Origin: an uncultured Sulfitobacter sp.
Lineage (GTDB): Bacteria; Pseudomonadota; Alphaproteobacteria; Rhodobacterales; Rhodobacteraceae
Reading direction: 5' to 3'
Assembly: GCA_913060815.1 (NCBI GenBank)
Contig: CAJXSZ010000001.1
Coordinates: 124,001 to 188,000, forward strand
DNA length: 64,000 nucleotides
This document shows positions 19,258 to 29,354 of the stretch, one piece after another. How positions within the stretch are numbered: position 1 is the first letter of the stretch; the number at the start of each line of letters is the position of its first letter. A program made the translations under genes and the position numbers. Below the pieces are notes generated by a model. The model was not told the DNA's origin. It saw only the letters and a program-made list of their open reading frames with translations, and made no database searches.

Positions 19258-20796
19258 ATGCAGTCCAGAGCGGCACCGCTACAATCACAGGCACATTCCA
19301 AACCTCAGGCTCAGGCCCGCGCAAGGCAGCGCGACGCGCAGGCGTCCATGCTCATAAGGGCCGCTTTGATCGGGCTGGTGGCCTTGACGCTGATGCTGAT
19401 GCAGGCGGTGATGGCCTACGCTAAGCCCGAAAGCCTCGCACCACTGGCCGAAAAGATCAGCCCGTCAGTGGTGAATATCACAACCTCTACTTTGGTAGAG
19501 GGGCGCACAGGTCCGCGCGGCATGGTGCCCGAAGGCTCTCCTTTCGAGGACTTTTTCCGCGAGTTTCAGGATCGCAACCGAGGTGACGGTGGCGATGGTG
19601 CCCCCGCGCCGCGCCGCTCTTCCGCACTTGGGTCGGGGTTTGTGATCTCCGAAGACGGCTATGTGGTTACAAACAATCACGTGATTGAAGGCGCCGATGA
19701 GATCACGATCGAATTCTTCACCGGTGGTGAGCTGGTGGCCGAAGTGATCGGTACGGACCCGAACACCGACATCGCCCTGCTGAAAGTCGAAGCAGACGAG
19801 CCACTTCCTTTTGTGAGCTTTGGTGACAGCGATGCGGCGCGTGTTGGCGATTGGGTGATCGCGATGGGCAACCCGCTGGGGCAGGGGTTCTCGGTATCGG
19901 CTGGTATCGTAAGTGCGCGTAACCGTGCGTTGTCAGGCACCTATGACGACTACATCCAAACGGACGCTGCGATCAACCGTGGTAACTCTGGCGGTCCTTT
20001 GTTCAACATGGACGGGGATGTAATCGGCGTAAACACGGCGATCCTGTCGCCTAACGGTGGCTCCATCGGGATCGGATTTTCCATGGCGGCGAATGTTGTG
20101 ACGCGGGTTGTGGACCAGCTCAAGGAGTTTGGCGAAACGCGCCGCGGCTGGCTTGGTGTGCGTATTCAGGACGTGACCGACGATGTGGCTGATGCGATGG
20201 GTCTTGATGTTGCTTCGGGCGCGCTCATCACCGACGTGCCTGACGGTCCGGCCAAGGATGCAGGCCTCGAGACGGGCGATGTGATCATGTCCTTTGACGG
20301 GGCCGATGTGGCCGACACCCGCGGTCTGGTGCGTCAGGTGGGCAATAGCCCCGTTGGTGCCACGGTCCGTGTTACGGTGCTGCGTGAGGGCAAGACACAA
20401 ACGATCGCCGTCGTTCTGGGCCGCCGCGAAGATGCCGATGGCAGCGGGACAGCCGAGGTCGAAGAAGAGGCGGAGACGCCCGATACACCCGAAGTGTCTT
20501 CTCTGATGGGGCTGACATTGACGCCCCTGACGGATGAGATGCGAACGGAGCTGGCCGCCTCAGCCGAGACCAATGGTCTGGCCGTGACGGATGTGACTGA
20601 AGGCTCCGAGGCGTTCGAAAAAGGGCTACGCGCCGGTGACATCATTACCGAGGCCGGCCAAGAGCAGATCACATCGATCGCCGATCTGAACGCCCGTGTG
20701 GAGGCTGCCCGCGAGGCTGGGCGCAAGTCCCTATTGCTGCTGGTGCGGCGCGCGGGGGACCCGCGCTTTGTGGCGCTGACCCTCGAAGAAGAGTAG
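19258..20796 (+). CDS. degP: DegP/HtrA-type periplasmic serine endoprotease
   Basis: Do-family protease and chaperone (512 residues) for misfolded periplasmic proteins. A long N-region is followed by a hydrophobic signal segment (LIGLVALTLMLMQAVMAYA), cleaved before KPESL. The trypsin domain has an intact triad: His in VVTNNHVIEG, Asp in NTDIALLKVE, Ser in INRGNSGGPLF. Two PDZ domains follow (starting near TRRGWLGVRIQDV and LMGLTLTPLTDEM), linked by an acidic stretch. ATG 19258 has a good AGGAG site 8 bases upstream; ATG 19234 is less likely, and an internal ATG near 19350 would give a shorter signal peptide. Confidence 0.93.
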   Translation: MQSRAAPLQSQAHSKPQAQARARQRDAQASMLIRAALIGLVALTLMLMQAVMAYAKPESLAPLAEKISPSVVNITTSTLVEGRTGPRGMVPEGSPFEDFFREFQDRNRGDGGDGAPAPRRSSALGSGFVISEDGYVVTNNHVIEGADEITIEFFTGGELVAEVIGTDPNTDIALLKVEADEPLPFVSFGDSDAARVGDWVIAMGNPLGQGFSVSAGIVSARNRALSGTYDDYIQTDAAINRGNSGGPLFNMDGDVIGVNTAILSPNGGSIGIGFSMAANVVTRVVDQLKEFGETRRGWLGVRIQDVTDDVADAMGLDVASGALITDVPDGPAKDAGLETGDVIMSFDGADVADTRGLVRQVGNSPVGATVRVTVLREGKTQTIAVVLGRREDADGSGTAEVEEEAETPDTPEVSSLMGLTLTPLTDEMRTELAASAETNGLAVTDVTEGSEAFEKGLRAGDIITEAGQEQITSIADLNARVEAAREAGRKSLLLLVRRAGDPRFVALTLEEE

Positions 20797-20815
20797 GCGC
20801 GACGAGATAGAGAAT

Positions 20816-20843
20816 GGAAAGGCGCTCCTTGCGGGGCGCCTTT
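20816..20843. terminator. bidirectional terminator between degP and the lipoprotein gene
   Basis: AAAGGCGC (20818-20825) pairs with GCGCCTTT about 10 bases on, in the gap between two converging genes. The T-runs are short (TTT), so its strength is uncertain. Confidence 0.65.
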
Positions 20844-20863
20844 CGCTATTTCAAGGATAGGAC

Positions 20864-21406
20864 TTAGCTGCGGGGCGCTGCAACGATGCCCAATTCGCGA
20901 GCGGTCTCGATCGACAGCACATCACTGTGTAGTCCCGCCGCCGATTGCACGGCCAACACAGCGCGCCGCGTCTGTGCATCCATGTTGCCTGTCACGTCGC
21001 CTGTATAGAGGCCGCGCACCTGCAACGCACGCTGGAGCGTCGAGACGAATTCGACGGTAAATGCGGGCGGGCAGGGGATCTCGAACCATCTGTCCGTGCG
21101 CGGTGTCACGATTTGCTGACGCGTCTCTGTGCGGTACTCGGGCAGAGTGGCAATGCTGCCGTCGGAATTGGTCTTGGCAGGTTTCACAAGAATTTGCTCG
21201 GTCACGGTTTCCACCACGGCAGGTGTTGGTATTTTTCCCCAACACGTCCCCGGAGGCGCGCCAACAGGGGCCAGCCCATTGCCCACGATCACGCCCTCTT
21301 CCGACACGGATTGTCCTTGACCTTGCAGGCAGGCAGATAGCACCAACACCCCCAGCAACGGCAAAGGGATGCGCAAAACCTTGCGGGAAAAATGTGCCTG
21401 TCTCAT
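20864..21406 (-). CDS. peptidoglycan-binding lipoprotein
   Basis: A 180-residue secreted protein with a lipoprotein signal peptide (basic start, hydrophobic LPLLGVLVLSAC with Cys at the lipobox end). The C-terminal 70 residues form a peptidoglycan-binding 1 domain: VEFVSTLQRALQVRGLYTGDVTG, then DAQTRRAVLAVQ. The middle contains PTPAVVETVTEQILVKPA, a pattern I have seen in roseobacter envelope proteins. It probably tethers to the cell wall; its precise role is unknown. Converges with degP. Confidence 0.85.
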   Translation of the reverse strand: MRQAHFSRKVLRIPLPLLGVLVLSACLQGQGQSVSEEGVIVGNGLAPVGAPPGTCWGKIPTPAVVETVTEQILVKPAKTNSDGSIATLPEYRTETRQQIVTPRTDRWFEIPCPPAFTVEFVSTLQRALQVRGLYTGDVTGNMDAQTRRAVLAVQSAAGLHSDVLSIETARELGIVAAPRS

Positions 21407-21540
21407 AGCCCAATACCTTTGGGTCTGTTTTGAATTGGGCCGAGCATATCGCGTTTCACGGCCCTTGCCTAGAACCCGCGATTAACAGGGCGCGGGCTGC
21501 GGCACAAAAGGGGCTGGTGCGTCATGGTACGCTTGAGTAG

Positions 21541-21896
<356 letters not shown>

Positions 21897-21897
<1 letters not shown>

Positions 21898-22667
21898 TGA
21901 CAGGCAAAGCACGGCGTCCGGCGTTGCGCGCGGTGGGAGCCCATGCCCGCCGTGCCTTGCTGGCGGCGTGCTTGTTTCTAACGCCTGTCGCAGGCGGCAC
22001 ACAAAACGCGCAAGCGTGGCAAGGTCAGCAACTGTCGAAAGCGCAGTATCTGGAGCCCACAACCCGCTATCCCCATGCGGTTCTGGGCGATGACATCGAA
22101 TACGGCGCGCTATCGCTGCGTTATGAAGGTGGCGCCGAATTTACCATCCGCCTACCAAAAGATCGCGTGTTCGAGGACACGGCACCTCGCATCGTTGATG
22201 TAGATGGGGACGGCCAGTCCGAGGCCGTTGTGGTCGAGAGCCACCAGAGCCAAGGGGCGCGGCTTGCGCTCTACAACGCAGGCGGCTTGATCGCGGCAAC
22301 GCCCTACATCGGCCAGCGTTTCCGCTGGCTGGCGCCTGTCGCAATTGCGGATCTGGACGGCGACGGAACGGTCGAATTGGCCTACATCGACCGCCCCCAT
22401 TTGGCCAAAACACTGCGGGTCTGGCGCTTTGAAGCTGGCAAGCTTTCCCAAATTGCCTCCATGCCCGATCTCACGAACCACCGCATCGGCGAACGCGATA
22501 TTGCAGGGGGTCTGCGCACCTGTCCGTCAAACCCGGAGATGATTGTAGCCAGCGGCAATTGGCGCGATCTTATGGCTGTCACGTTTGACGGCAAGACACT
22601 CGCCAAACGCAGTATCGGTCCGCACCGCGACCGCAACAGCTTTGCGGCAGCGTTGGCGTGTAAATGA
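21897..22667 (+). CDS. secreted FG-GAP/VCBS repeat protein
   Basis: A 256-residue exported protein. Signal peptide with a long basic n-region and hydrophobic core ALLAACLFLTPVAG. The body appears to be a short beta-propeller-like domain with two Asp-rich loops, DVDGDGQSEAVVV and DLDGDGTVELAYI, which bind calcium in FG-GAP/VCBS families. No enzyme motif is seen. It overlaps the ferredoxin gene by one base and the next small gene by 4 bp, so three genes form one unit. Confidence 0.78.
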
Positions 22668-23062
22668 CGCGGCTCGCCCTCATCCTCGCCGCCGCATCAG
22701 TTGCGTCTCAAGCACAGGCACAGGAGCAACTCACGCCCGACAGCTTCCTCGACCTCGCGCTAAACCGCACATTGAGTTTTTCCAGCATCCGCTCGGGGCT
22801 TTTGGTGGGCGTTGAGGAGTTCTTGCGTCGCGATCTGTCAGTCTGGGCAGATGAAACAGGCCGCTGCACCTATGGGCGCATCGAGATACGCGGCCCGCTG
22901 ATCTGCTTTCTCTACGAGGACGCGCCCGATCCGAACAATTGCTGGATTCCCTTCAATGACGAAGGCACGTTGCTGGTCATGTCGCAAAGCACGGGCGAAG
23001 TGCAACGCATCAGCGACATCAGCGACAAGCCCGTGATCTGTGAGGGTGCACCCACCTCCTGA
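22664..23062 (+). CDS. small secreted protein of an unnamed Cys-containing family (copy 1)
   Basis: A 132-residue protein with a signal peptide (MTRLALILAAASVASQAQA). The mature part reads SFLDLALNRTLSF, then GRCTYG, then GPLICFLYEDAPDPNNCWIPF, and ends with a further Cys. It shares this order of motifs with the product of the minus-strand gene at 26062-26472, so the two are paralogues. The four conserved cysteines suggest disulfides in the periplasm. Its start overlaps the upstream gene by 4 bp (ATGA). Function unknown. Confidence 0.75.
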   Translation: MTRLALILAAASVASQAQAQEQLTPDSFLDLALNRTLSFSSIRSGLLVGVEEFLRRDLSVWADETGRCTYGRIEIRGPLICFLYEDAPDPNNCWIPFNDEGTLLVMSQSTGEVQRISDISDKPVICEGAPTS

Positions 23063-23121
23063 CCACGCGCTTCATTTGGCCAAATAAACTGAATCCGCGC
23101 TGTCCTACAGGCGCCACATCG

Positions 23122-24387
23122 CTATTTGAGCGCGCGCCAGCCGATATCACGGCGGCAAAACCCCTCAGGCCAATCGATTTGTCCGACCATTTCGTAGGCC
23201 AGATGTTGCGCCTGTGCCAAAGACTGTGCGCGCGCCGTCACATTAAGCACCCGACCCCCGACAGCCACAATAGCACCATCCCGTTCAGCAGTACCTGCGT
23301 GGAAAACCATATTGCTGCTGTCTTGGGTCAAGCCGTCCAGCCCGCCAATCGCTGAGCCTTTGACATAGCTGCCAGGATATCCCTGCGCCGCCAGCACGAC
23401 CGTCAGCGCATGATCATCCGCCCAGTTCACGCGCATCTCGTTCAGCCGCCCTTCGGCCGCCGCATGCATCAGGTCCAACGCCTGTGCCCCCAAACGCATC
23501 ATCAACACCTGACATTCGGGATCGCCAAAGCGCACGTTATACTCGACCAGACGGGGCGCGCCATCCTTGATCATCAACCCTGCATAAAGCACGCCCTGAT
23601 ACGGCATTCCGCGTTTTGCCATCTCTGCCATACAGGGTTTTATGATCTCGCTCATCGCCCGCTCGGCCACCGCATCTGTCAGCACAGGTGCAGGAGAATA
23701 GGCGCCCATGCCGCCTGTGTTCGGTCCCGTATCGCCATCGCCCACGCGCTTGTGGTCTTGGGCCGTGCCGATGGGCAGGACGTTCTCCCCATCGCACAGG
23801 ATAAAGAAGGAGGCTTCCTCGCCATCCATAAACTCCTCGATCACCACCTCAGCGCCTGCTGCGCCGAATTCACCGCCAAACATGTCGTCGATCGCGGCCT
23901 CGGCCTGAGCTGTGGTTTCGGCAATGATCACCCCTTTGCCTGCGGCCAATCCGTCCGCTTTGACAACGATGGGCGCGCCTTGGGTCTGCACATAAGCTTT
24001 TGCCGCGGCCGCATCCGTGAAGTGTCCGTAAGCTGCCGTGGGCGCGTCGCAGGCATCGCAAATCTCTTTTGTGAAAGCTTTGGACGCCTCAAGAGCGGCT
24101 GCCGCTTTTGAAGGGCCAAACACAAGCACACCCGCTTCGCGCAGACGGTCCGCGACACCTGCGGCCAAAGGCGCTTCTGGCCCGATGATTACAAAATCCA
24201 CATTGTTGCGTGCTGCAAATTCAACAACTGTGCCGCCATCATTGATGTCGATCGCCGCGCAATCCGCAATCTGCGCAATCCCCGCGTTGCCGGGTGCTAC
24301 AATAAGTTTGTCGCATTTGGGGTTCTGCAAAACGGCCCAGGCAAGGCTGTGTTCGCGTCCGCCGCTGCCGAGGATCAGAATATTCAT
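23122..24387 (-). CDS. purD: phosphoribosylamine-glycine ligase (GAR synthetase)
   Basis: PurD (421 residues) makes glycinamide ribonucleotide from phosphoribosylamine, glycine and ATP, step two of purine synthesis. N-domain [20 protein letters not shown]-grasp motifs [38 protein letters not shown] and ARVEY-type [14 protein letters not shown] are intact. ATG 24387 gives the standard N-terminus. It is divergent from xseA across 71 bp, which must hold both promoters. Confidence 0.97.
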   Translation of the reverse strand: MNILILGSGGREHSLAWAVLQNPKCDKLIVAPGNAGIAQIADCAAIDINDGGTVVEFAARNNVDFVIIGPEAPLAAGVADRLREAGVLVFGPSKAAAALEASKAFTKEICDACDAPTAAYGHFTDAAAAKAYVQTQGAPIVVKADGLAAGKGVIIAETTAQAEAAIDDMFGGEFGAAGAEVVIEEFMDGEEASFFILCDGENVLPIGTAQDHKRVGDGDTGPNTGGMGAYSPAPVLTDAVAERAMSEIIKPCMAEMAKRGMPYQGVLYAGLMIKDGAPRLVEYNVRFGDPECQVLMMRLGAQALDLMHAAAEGRLNEMRVNWADDHALTVVLAAQGYPGSYVKGSAIGGLDGLTQDSSNMVFHAGTAERDGAIVAVGGRVLNVTARAQSLAQAQHLAYEMVGQIDWPEGFCRRDIGWRALK

Positions 24388-24458
24388 GGCGGGTTCTCCC
24401 TTGGACTTCGTTGACGGGCGTTTTATGCTGCGCAAAGCCAAGGCACAAGGACGCAAGC

Positions 24459-25961
24459 ATGGATCTGTTCGACGACCGCGAAGATGACGGGCCAGCGAAG
24501 GACAACAGCCCTGAATACACCGTGGGGGAGCTGTCGGGCGCCATCAAACGCGTTATCGAAAACGAATTCGGTCATGTCCGCATCCGCGCCGAGGTCGGGC
24601 GGGTCAGCCTGCCACGCTCGGGCCACGTCTATCTGGATCTCAAGGACGACAAAGCCGTGATGGCGGGGATCATCTGGAAAGGCGTCGCAGCACGGCTCGA
24701 GACCCGACCCGAAGAGGGGATGGAGGTGATCGCCACGGGCCGTATCACCACATTCCCGGGCCAGTCGAAATACCAGATTATCATCGAAGATATTAAACCT
24801 GCGGGCATGGGCGCGCTGATGGCGGTGCTGGAAAAGCGCAAAGCGGCGCTTCAGGCCGAGGGGTTGTTTGACCCCGCGCGCAAACGCCCGCTGCCATATC
24901 TGCCCGAGATCATCGGCGTCGTAACGTCACCTTCGGGGGCCGTAATCCGTGATATCCTCCACCGCCTGCGCGACCGCTTCCCGCGCAAGGTGCTGATCTG
25001 GCCTGTCGCCGTGCAAGGCGCCAAATGCGCCCCCGAAGTGACCCGCGCCATCGAGGGCTTCAACCGTCTGACACCGGGCGGTGCGCTGCCACGCCCTGAA
25101 TTGATCATTGTCGCACGCGGTGGCGGGTCGGTCGAAGACCTTTGGGGCTTTAACGAAGAATCTGTGGTGCGCGCGGCCGCCGCCTCGGACATCCCGCTGA
25201 TCTCGGCCGTCGGACATGAGACCGACACCACGCTGATCGATTTCGTCTCGGACATGCGCGCACCCACGCCCACAGCCGCCGCCGAACTGGCCGTGCCGGT
25301 ACGGCATGAGCTCATGGCCTATCTGGACCAACAGCATGCAAGAATGAGCCGCGCGCTGTCTCAGGGGCTGGTCCAGCGCGGCCAGCGCTTGCGCGATATG
25401 GCGCGTGCTCTTCCACGCCCCGACAGCCTGCTTGATACGCCGCGCCAGCGGCTCGACCGTGCAGGCGACAGGTTGGAGCGCGCAGCAAGCTTGACGGACG
25501 CCCCGAAACTGCGGTTCGAACGCGCGGCATTGCGCCTTGACCCTGCTCTGATGCAGGGCGTGCAGCAGCGGAAAATCAAACTCAGTGATTTGGCGGGCGG
25601 CATGCGTCCTGCTGCGCTCCGTACGCGTCTGCGGCAAGACGCACAGCGTCTGGACCGCGCATCGCAGCGGCTGGCCCCTGCGTTGGAGCGGGAATACAAA
25701 CAACAGCAGCAAAGGCTGAACCGTGCAACGCGCGCATTGGGCGATGCCGGCAAACGCCAGATTGTCCAGTGGCGCAACCAGATTACTGCGGCCGAACGTC
25801 TGCGCCGCACGCTGGGCTATGAGGCCACCTTAGAGCGTGGCTTTGCCGTGGTGCGCAGCGGCACTAGCCTCATCACAAGCAGCGCAGACGCCGCACAGGC
25901 GCAAACGCTTGAGATCCAATTCGCCGATGGCAAGGTTCAGGCAACACCAAAATCCGACTGA
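24459..25961 (+). CDS. xseA: exodeoxyribonuclease VII large subunit
   Basis: XseA (500 residues), the catalytic subunit of ExoVII, which trims single-stranded DNA from both ends. An N-terminal OB-fold ([18 protein letters not shown], then [17 protein letters not shown]) is followed by the catalytic domain with [28 protein letters not shown] and [16 protein letters not shown]. The long C-terminal coiled-coil has repeated arginine-leucine heptads (such as [12 protein letters not shown] and [12 protein letters not shown]). ATG 24459 chosen. The small subunit gene xseB is not in the window. Confidence 0.95.
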   Translation: MDLFDDREDDGPAKDNSPEYTVGELSGAIKRVIENEFGHVRIRAEVGRVSLPRSGHVYLDLKDDKAVMAGIIWKGVAARLETRPEEGMEVIATGRITTFPGQSKYQIIIEDIKPAGMGALMAVLEKRKAALQAEGLFDPARKRPLPYLPEIIGVVTSPSGAVIRDILHRLRDRFPRKVLIWPVAVQGAKCAPEVTRAIEGFNRLTPGGALPRPELIIVARGGGSVEDLWGFNEESVVRAAAASDIPLISAVGHETDTTLIDFVSDMRAPTPTAAAELAVPVRHELMAYLDQQHARMSRALSQGLVQRGQRLRDMARALPRPDSLLDTPRQRLDRAGDRLERAASLTDAPKLRFERAALRLDPALMQGVQQRKIKLSDLAGGMRPAALRTRLRQDAQRLDRASQRLAPALEREYKQQQQRLNRATRALGDAGKRQIVQWRNQITAAERLRRTLGYEATLERGFAVVRSGTSLITSSADAAQAQTLEIQFADGKVQATPKSD

Positions 25962-25990
25962 CCCCCTTCCGTTCTTTTGGTCTCAAATTT

Positions 25991-26050
25991 CCCTGGGGAA
26001 TCCTTGCGTCCCGCAGGGACGCGGGGATGGGGCAGCGCCCCTGACGCGGG
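25991..26050. repeat. double GC-rich hairpin, REP-like, between convergent genes
   Basis: Two palindromes side by side: GCGTCCC-gca-GGGACGC (26006-26022) and GGGGC-agc-GCCCC (26029-26041), within a GC-rich 60-bp stretch between two converging genes. No T-run follows either. It resembles dispersed extragenic palindromic elements, and may also limit read-through. Confidence 0.5.
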
Positions 26051-26061
26051 AGCCTACAATC

Positions 26062-26472
26062 TCAAACCCCGATCTTGGGGCCTAGACAAAGCATCTCCTG
26101 TGTACTGTCGGTCGCCTCATAAAGCGGCGTAGTGGCAGGATCATTTTCGAACCGCGCAATCAAACCGCCACCGCCGCGCTCAAAGCTCCAGCATTGCGGA
26201 TCAGGTCTCTCTTCATAGGTGAAGCAAATCAACCCGTCCGCTTCGTACCATTGCCCGTCCATGCACTGCCCGTCCAGAAAGGACCAACGCACGCGGCGGT
26301 CAGGCAGGTATATCTCCGCGCCGTAGGGCCCTGACTGGTCTCCGTAATACAGCGTTTTATTGCGGGTGTAGTCGTCAAACTCCTGCGCGCTCATCCGCGG
26401 GCCCTCTGCCGCAGATGAAGTGCCGAATGACAGCAAAAGGATGCAGGGCAAAATCAGGGATAGATGTCTCAT
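26062..26472 (-). CDS. small secreted protein of an unnamed Cys-containing family (copy 2)
   Basis: A 136-residue protein with a signal peptide (SLILPCILLLSFGTSSAAEG). The mature part has EFDDYTRNKTLYY, then GQCMDGQW, GLICFTYEERPDPQCWSFE and a late Cys in EMLCLGP. The pattern NxTLxY / GxC / ICFxYExxPDP-CW is the same as in the gene at 22664-23062, 3 kb away on the other strand, so both belong to one family. No known enzyme motif is visible. Confidence 0.75.
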   Translation of the reverse strand: MRHLSLILPCILLLSFGTSSAAEGPRMSAQEFDDYTRNKTLYYGDQSGPYGAEIYLPDRRVRWSFLDGQCMDGQWYEADGLICFTYEERPDPQCWSFERGGGGLIARFENDPATTPLYEATDSTQEMLCLGPKIGV

Positions 26473-26641
26473 GATCCGAGTGTTGCAGACTCCTTGCCGC
26501 GCTGCCAGAGCGTGTTTGCGTTTCCTATCGGCATCAGCGTTGCCCCGCTACCGCGCAAAGGGCGTGCGAATTGTCGTTTTTCGCCTCAACGCGTTGCGGC
26601 GGTTTTGGTAGCCTGTGCCAAAGCGTAAGGGAGCGGTTGCC

Positions 26642-28342
26642 ATGGCACTGGATGCAAACAAGAGCGGGCCTGACAAAGGCGTCTGGAAGTCGGGCAAGGG
26701 CAAGGGCCGTCGCCACACCAAGGGCCGCCAGCTTGAGGATGCCGCATGGGGACAGGTGCGCGATTTGCTGGGCGCAGAGCCGCGTGATCGCGATCTGCTG
26801 ATCGAGCATCTGCATCTTATTCAGGATGAGTATGGCCACCTCTCTGCCGCGCATTTGCGCGCGCTGGCCGAGGAAATGCGCATGAGCATGGCCGAGGTTT
26901 ATGAGGTCGCCACCTTCTATGCCCATTTCGACGTCGTCCGCGAAAGTGAGACACCACCGCCCGCCCTCACGATCCGTGTGTGCGATTCGCTGAGCTGTGA
27001 ATTGGCGGGGGCGCAGGCGCTCAAGACTGCGCTTGAAGACGGGTTGAACGCATCAGAGGTGCGCGTGCTGCGTGCGCCCTGCATGGGGCGTTGTGACACC
27101 GCTCCTGTGCTGGAACTGGGCCACGCCCATATCGACAACGCCACGCCCGAGAAAGTGCATGCCGCGATTGCGGCAGGCGACACTCACGCGCATATCCCTG
27201 ACTATGAGACCTACGCCGACTATGCAGCAGGCGGTGGCTACGCCACGCTCCAAGACCTCCGTGAAAATGGCGATTGGGAGGCGGTGCAGGAAAAAGTGCT
27301 GGCCTCCGGTCTGCGCGGTTTGGGCGGGGCGGGGTTCCCGTCCGGCAAGAAATGGGGCTTTGTGCGCGCCAATGAGGGTGTGCGCTACCTCGCCGTAAAC
27401 GGTGACGAGGGCGAGCCCGGCACCTTCAAGGATCGCTATTACCTTGAGCGCACCCCGCATCTGTTCCTTGAGGGCATGCTGATCGCCGCTTGGGCCGTCG
27501 AGGCAGAGCGCGCCTATATCTACATGCGCGACGAATATCCTGCCGTCCTGCATATTCTGGCCGAAGAGATCGCAGCGCTGGAAGATGCAGGCGTCGTGCC
27601 CGCAGGCTATATCGAGCTGCGGCGCGGGGCTGGTGCCTATATCTGCGGTGAGGAATCCGCGATGATCGAGAGCATCGAGGGCAAGCGCGGCATACCGCGT
27701 CACCGTCCGCCGTTTGTGGCGCAGGTGGGCATCTTCGGTCGCCCCACGCTGGTCCATAACGTCGAGACGCTGCATTGGGTGGCGCGTATCTGCCGCGAGG
27801 GGCCTGAAATCCTGTCGAGCGTCGAGCATAATGGCCGCAAGGGCCTGCGCAGCTATTCGGTCTCGGGGCGTGTGGCAAAGGCTGGCGTGTATTTGCTGCC
27901 CGCAGGCTCCACCATCACCGATATCATCGATGCCGCTGGCGGTATGGCAGATGGTCACACTTTCAAAGCCTATCAGCCCGGGGGGCCATCCTCGGGTCTG
28001 CTGCCTGCCAGCATGAATGACATCCCGCTGGACTTCGACACGCTACAACCGCACGGCAGCTTTATCGGTTCGGCGGCGGTCGTGGTGCTGTCGGACGGGG
28101 ATCGCGTGCGCGATGCGGCGCTCAACATGCTGAAGTTCTTCGAGGATGAAAGCTGTGGCCAGTGCACACCGTGCCGTGTGGGCTGTGGTAAGGCGGTGCA
28201 ATTGATGCAGGAAGACCGCTGGGATCAGGGGCTGCTCGAGGAGCTGTCAGCGGCAATGGTCGATGCGTCGATCTGTGGACTGGGCCAAGCGGCGCCCAAT
28301 CCCATTCGCCTCACAATGAAGCATTTCGCCGACGAGATTTGA
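26642..28342 (+). CDS. NuoE-NuoF fusion flavoprotein, formate dehydrogenase beta-type
   Basis: A 566-residue fused diaphorase. Residues 1-170 are NuoE-like, with a thioredoxin-fold 2Fe-2S site (VCDSLSC and PCMGRC). Residues about 190-566 are NuoF-like: GLRGLGGAGFPSGKKW (FMN/NADH), GDEGEPGTFKDR, GAGAYICGEESAMIES, and the 4Fe-4S motif ESCGQCTPCRVG. Such fusions are the NAD-reducing beta subunit of soluble Mo/W formate dehydrogenases. ATG 26642 chosen for MALDANKSG. The catalytic alpha subunit gene, which would be expected next, is absent: the following gene is on the opposite strand, 3 bp away. Confidence 0.88.
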   Translation: MALDANKSGPDKGVWKSGKGKGRRHTKGRQLEDAAWGQVRDLLGAEPRDRDLLIEHLHLIQDEYGHLSAAHLRALAEEMRMSMAEVYEVATFYAHFDVVRESETPPPALTIRVCDSLSCELAGAQALKTALEDGLNASEVRVLRAPCMGRCDTAPVLELGHAHIDNATPEKVHAAIAAGDTHAHIPDYETYADYAAGGGYATLQDLRENGDWEAVQEKVLASGLRGLGGAGFPSGKKWGFVRANEGVRYLAVNGDEGEPGTFKDRYYLERTPHLFLEGMLIAAWAVEAERAYIYMRDEYPAVLHILAEEIAALEDAGVVPAGYIELRRGAGAYICGEESAMIESIEGKRGIPRHRPPFVAQVGIFGRPTLVHNVETLHWVARICREGPEILSSVEHNGRKGLRSYSVSGRVAKAGVYLLPAGSTITDIIDAAGGMADGHTFKAYQPGGPSSGLLPASMNDIPLDFDTLQPHGSFIGSAAVVVLSDGDRVRDAALNMLKFFEDESCGQCTPCRVGCGKAVQLMQEDRWDQGLLEELSAAMVDASICGLGQAAPNPIRLTMKHFADEI

Positions 28343-28345
28343 CGG

Positions 28346-29248
28346 CTATTTGTTTTCAACCACAAGGCAGGCACAGCGCTGGCGTTTGAGGCTGGTGCAG
28401 AGCTTTTTGGCGTTCTCGAAGCTGTTGCGCCCGATGCGTGCGAAGAAATAGCCTTTTTTGCCTGACACGCGGTTCTTGACGTAGATCAGGTCGAGTTTTT
28501 CGCGCGCGATCTGGCCGCGACAACTGGCCGTGCGGCTGCGCACTTTCTCCTGCGCAGCTTTTTTGGAAGTGCCAAAGCCAAGCTGCACGCCCCAAGGTTT
28601 GATCGGCGGCGGCGGCGGCGCCACGCGTTTGATCGGCGTCAGGCGGCGGTTGGTGGCCATCTCGCTACAGGCGTCGAAAAAGCTTTTGTCGGGCGCAAGG
28701 CTGAAGTCGTGATCCTTGGGCGGCGTGTCGCGCCATTGCTCGGCTGTCAGACCCGTGATGATGGGCACATAGTTAACGGTTTCCTGTGCCAGCCCTTTGC
28801 CTTCCAGGAACCCTTCCGCGCGCCGCTCGCCGCCGTTGTAGCCAATCGCGGCCATGCCCTCATTCCCGTATTTCTTGACCATTTCGGCGAGATATTGCGC
28901 GGAGTGTTCCAGCGCATCAGCGGGGTTGTAAGGGTCTTTGAGGCCCCGAAGCCGTGCAGTGGAGGGGATGAATTGCGCAATTCCGCGCGCGTTGGCGGGG
29001 CTGAGTGCATTGGGGTCAAAGCGGCTTTCCTGCCAGATCAGGCGAGCGAAGAACGCAGTGTCGAGGCCGTGGCGCGTGCTGAATGCCTCGATCGCGTTGC
29101 AGGTGTCATAGACGAAATGTTCAGCGCGGATACATTGCACATGGCCCCATTTGCCCGTGCTGCATTTTGGCACGCGTGGATCGGCGGCGGCAGGGGCGAC
29201 CAAGCCTACGGTCCAAGCCACTGATAAAAAGGCGATCATCATGCGCAT
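28346..29248 (-). CDS. periplasmic lytic transglycosylase (SLT domain)
   Basis: A 300-residue exported muramidase-type protein. Signal peptide MRMMIAFLSVAWTVGLVAPAAA. The SLT domain carries the catalytic Glu in IWQESRFDPNALSP, followed by ARGIAQFIPSTAR and YNGG, as in the Slt70 family. The C-terminal 100 residues hold a basic region (FGTSKKAAQEKVRSRTASC) that may be a SPOR-like peptidoglycan-binding fold. ATG 29248 was picked as it begins the signal peptide. It is convergent with the flavoprotein gene and divergent from ftsY. Confidence 0.9.
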   Translation of the reverse strand: MRMMIAFLSVAWTVGLVAPAAADPRVPKCSTGKWGHVQCIRAEHFVYDTCNAIEAFSTRHGLDTAFFARLIWQESRFDPNALSPANARGIAQFIPSTARLRGLKDPYNPADALEHSAQYLAEMVKKYGNEGMAAIGYNGGERRAEGFLEGKGLAQETVNYVPIITGLTAEQWRDTPPKDHDFSLAPDKSFFDACSEMATNRRLTPIKRVAPPPPPIKPWGVQLGFGTSKKAAQEKVRSRTASCRGQIAREKLDLIYVKNRVSGKKGYFFARIGRNSFENAKKLCTSLKRQRCACLVVENK

Positions 29249-29354
29249 AGAGCTTTGGTGGCGGTTGCACGCGCTCTTGTCAATCGCACGCCCTTCCATC
29301 CGCTGCTGCAAGGGGTTAGATCAAAGGGAGATCTAAAGTCGGAGACCCGCACCC

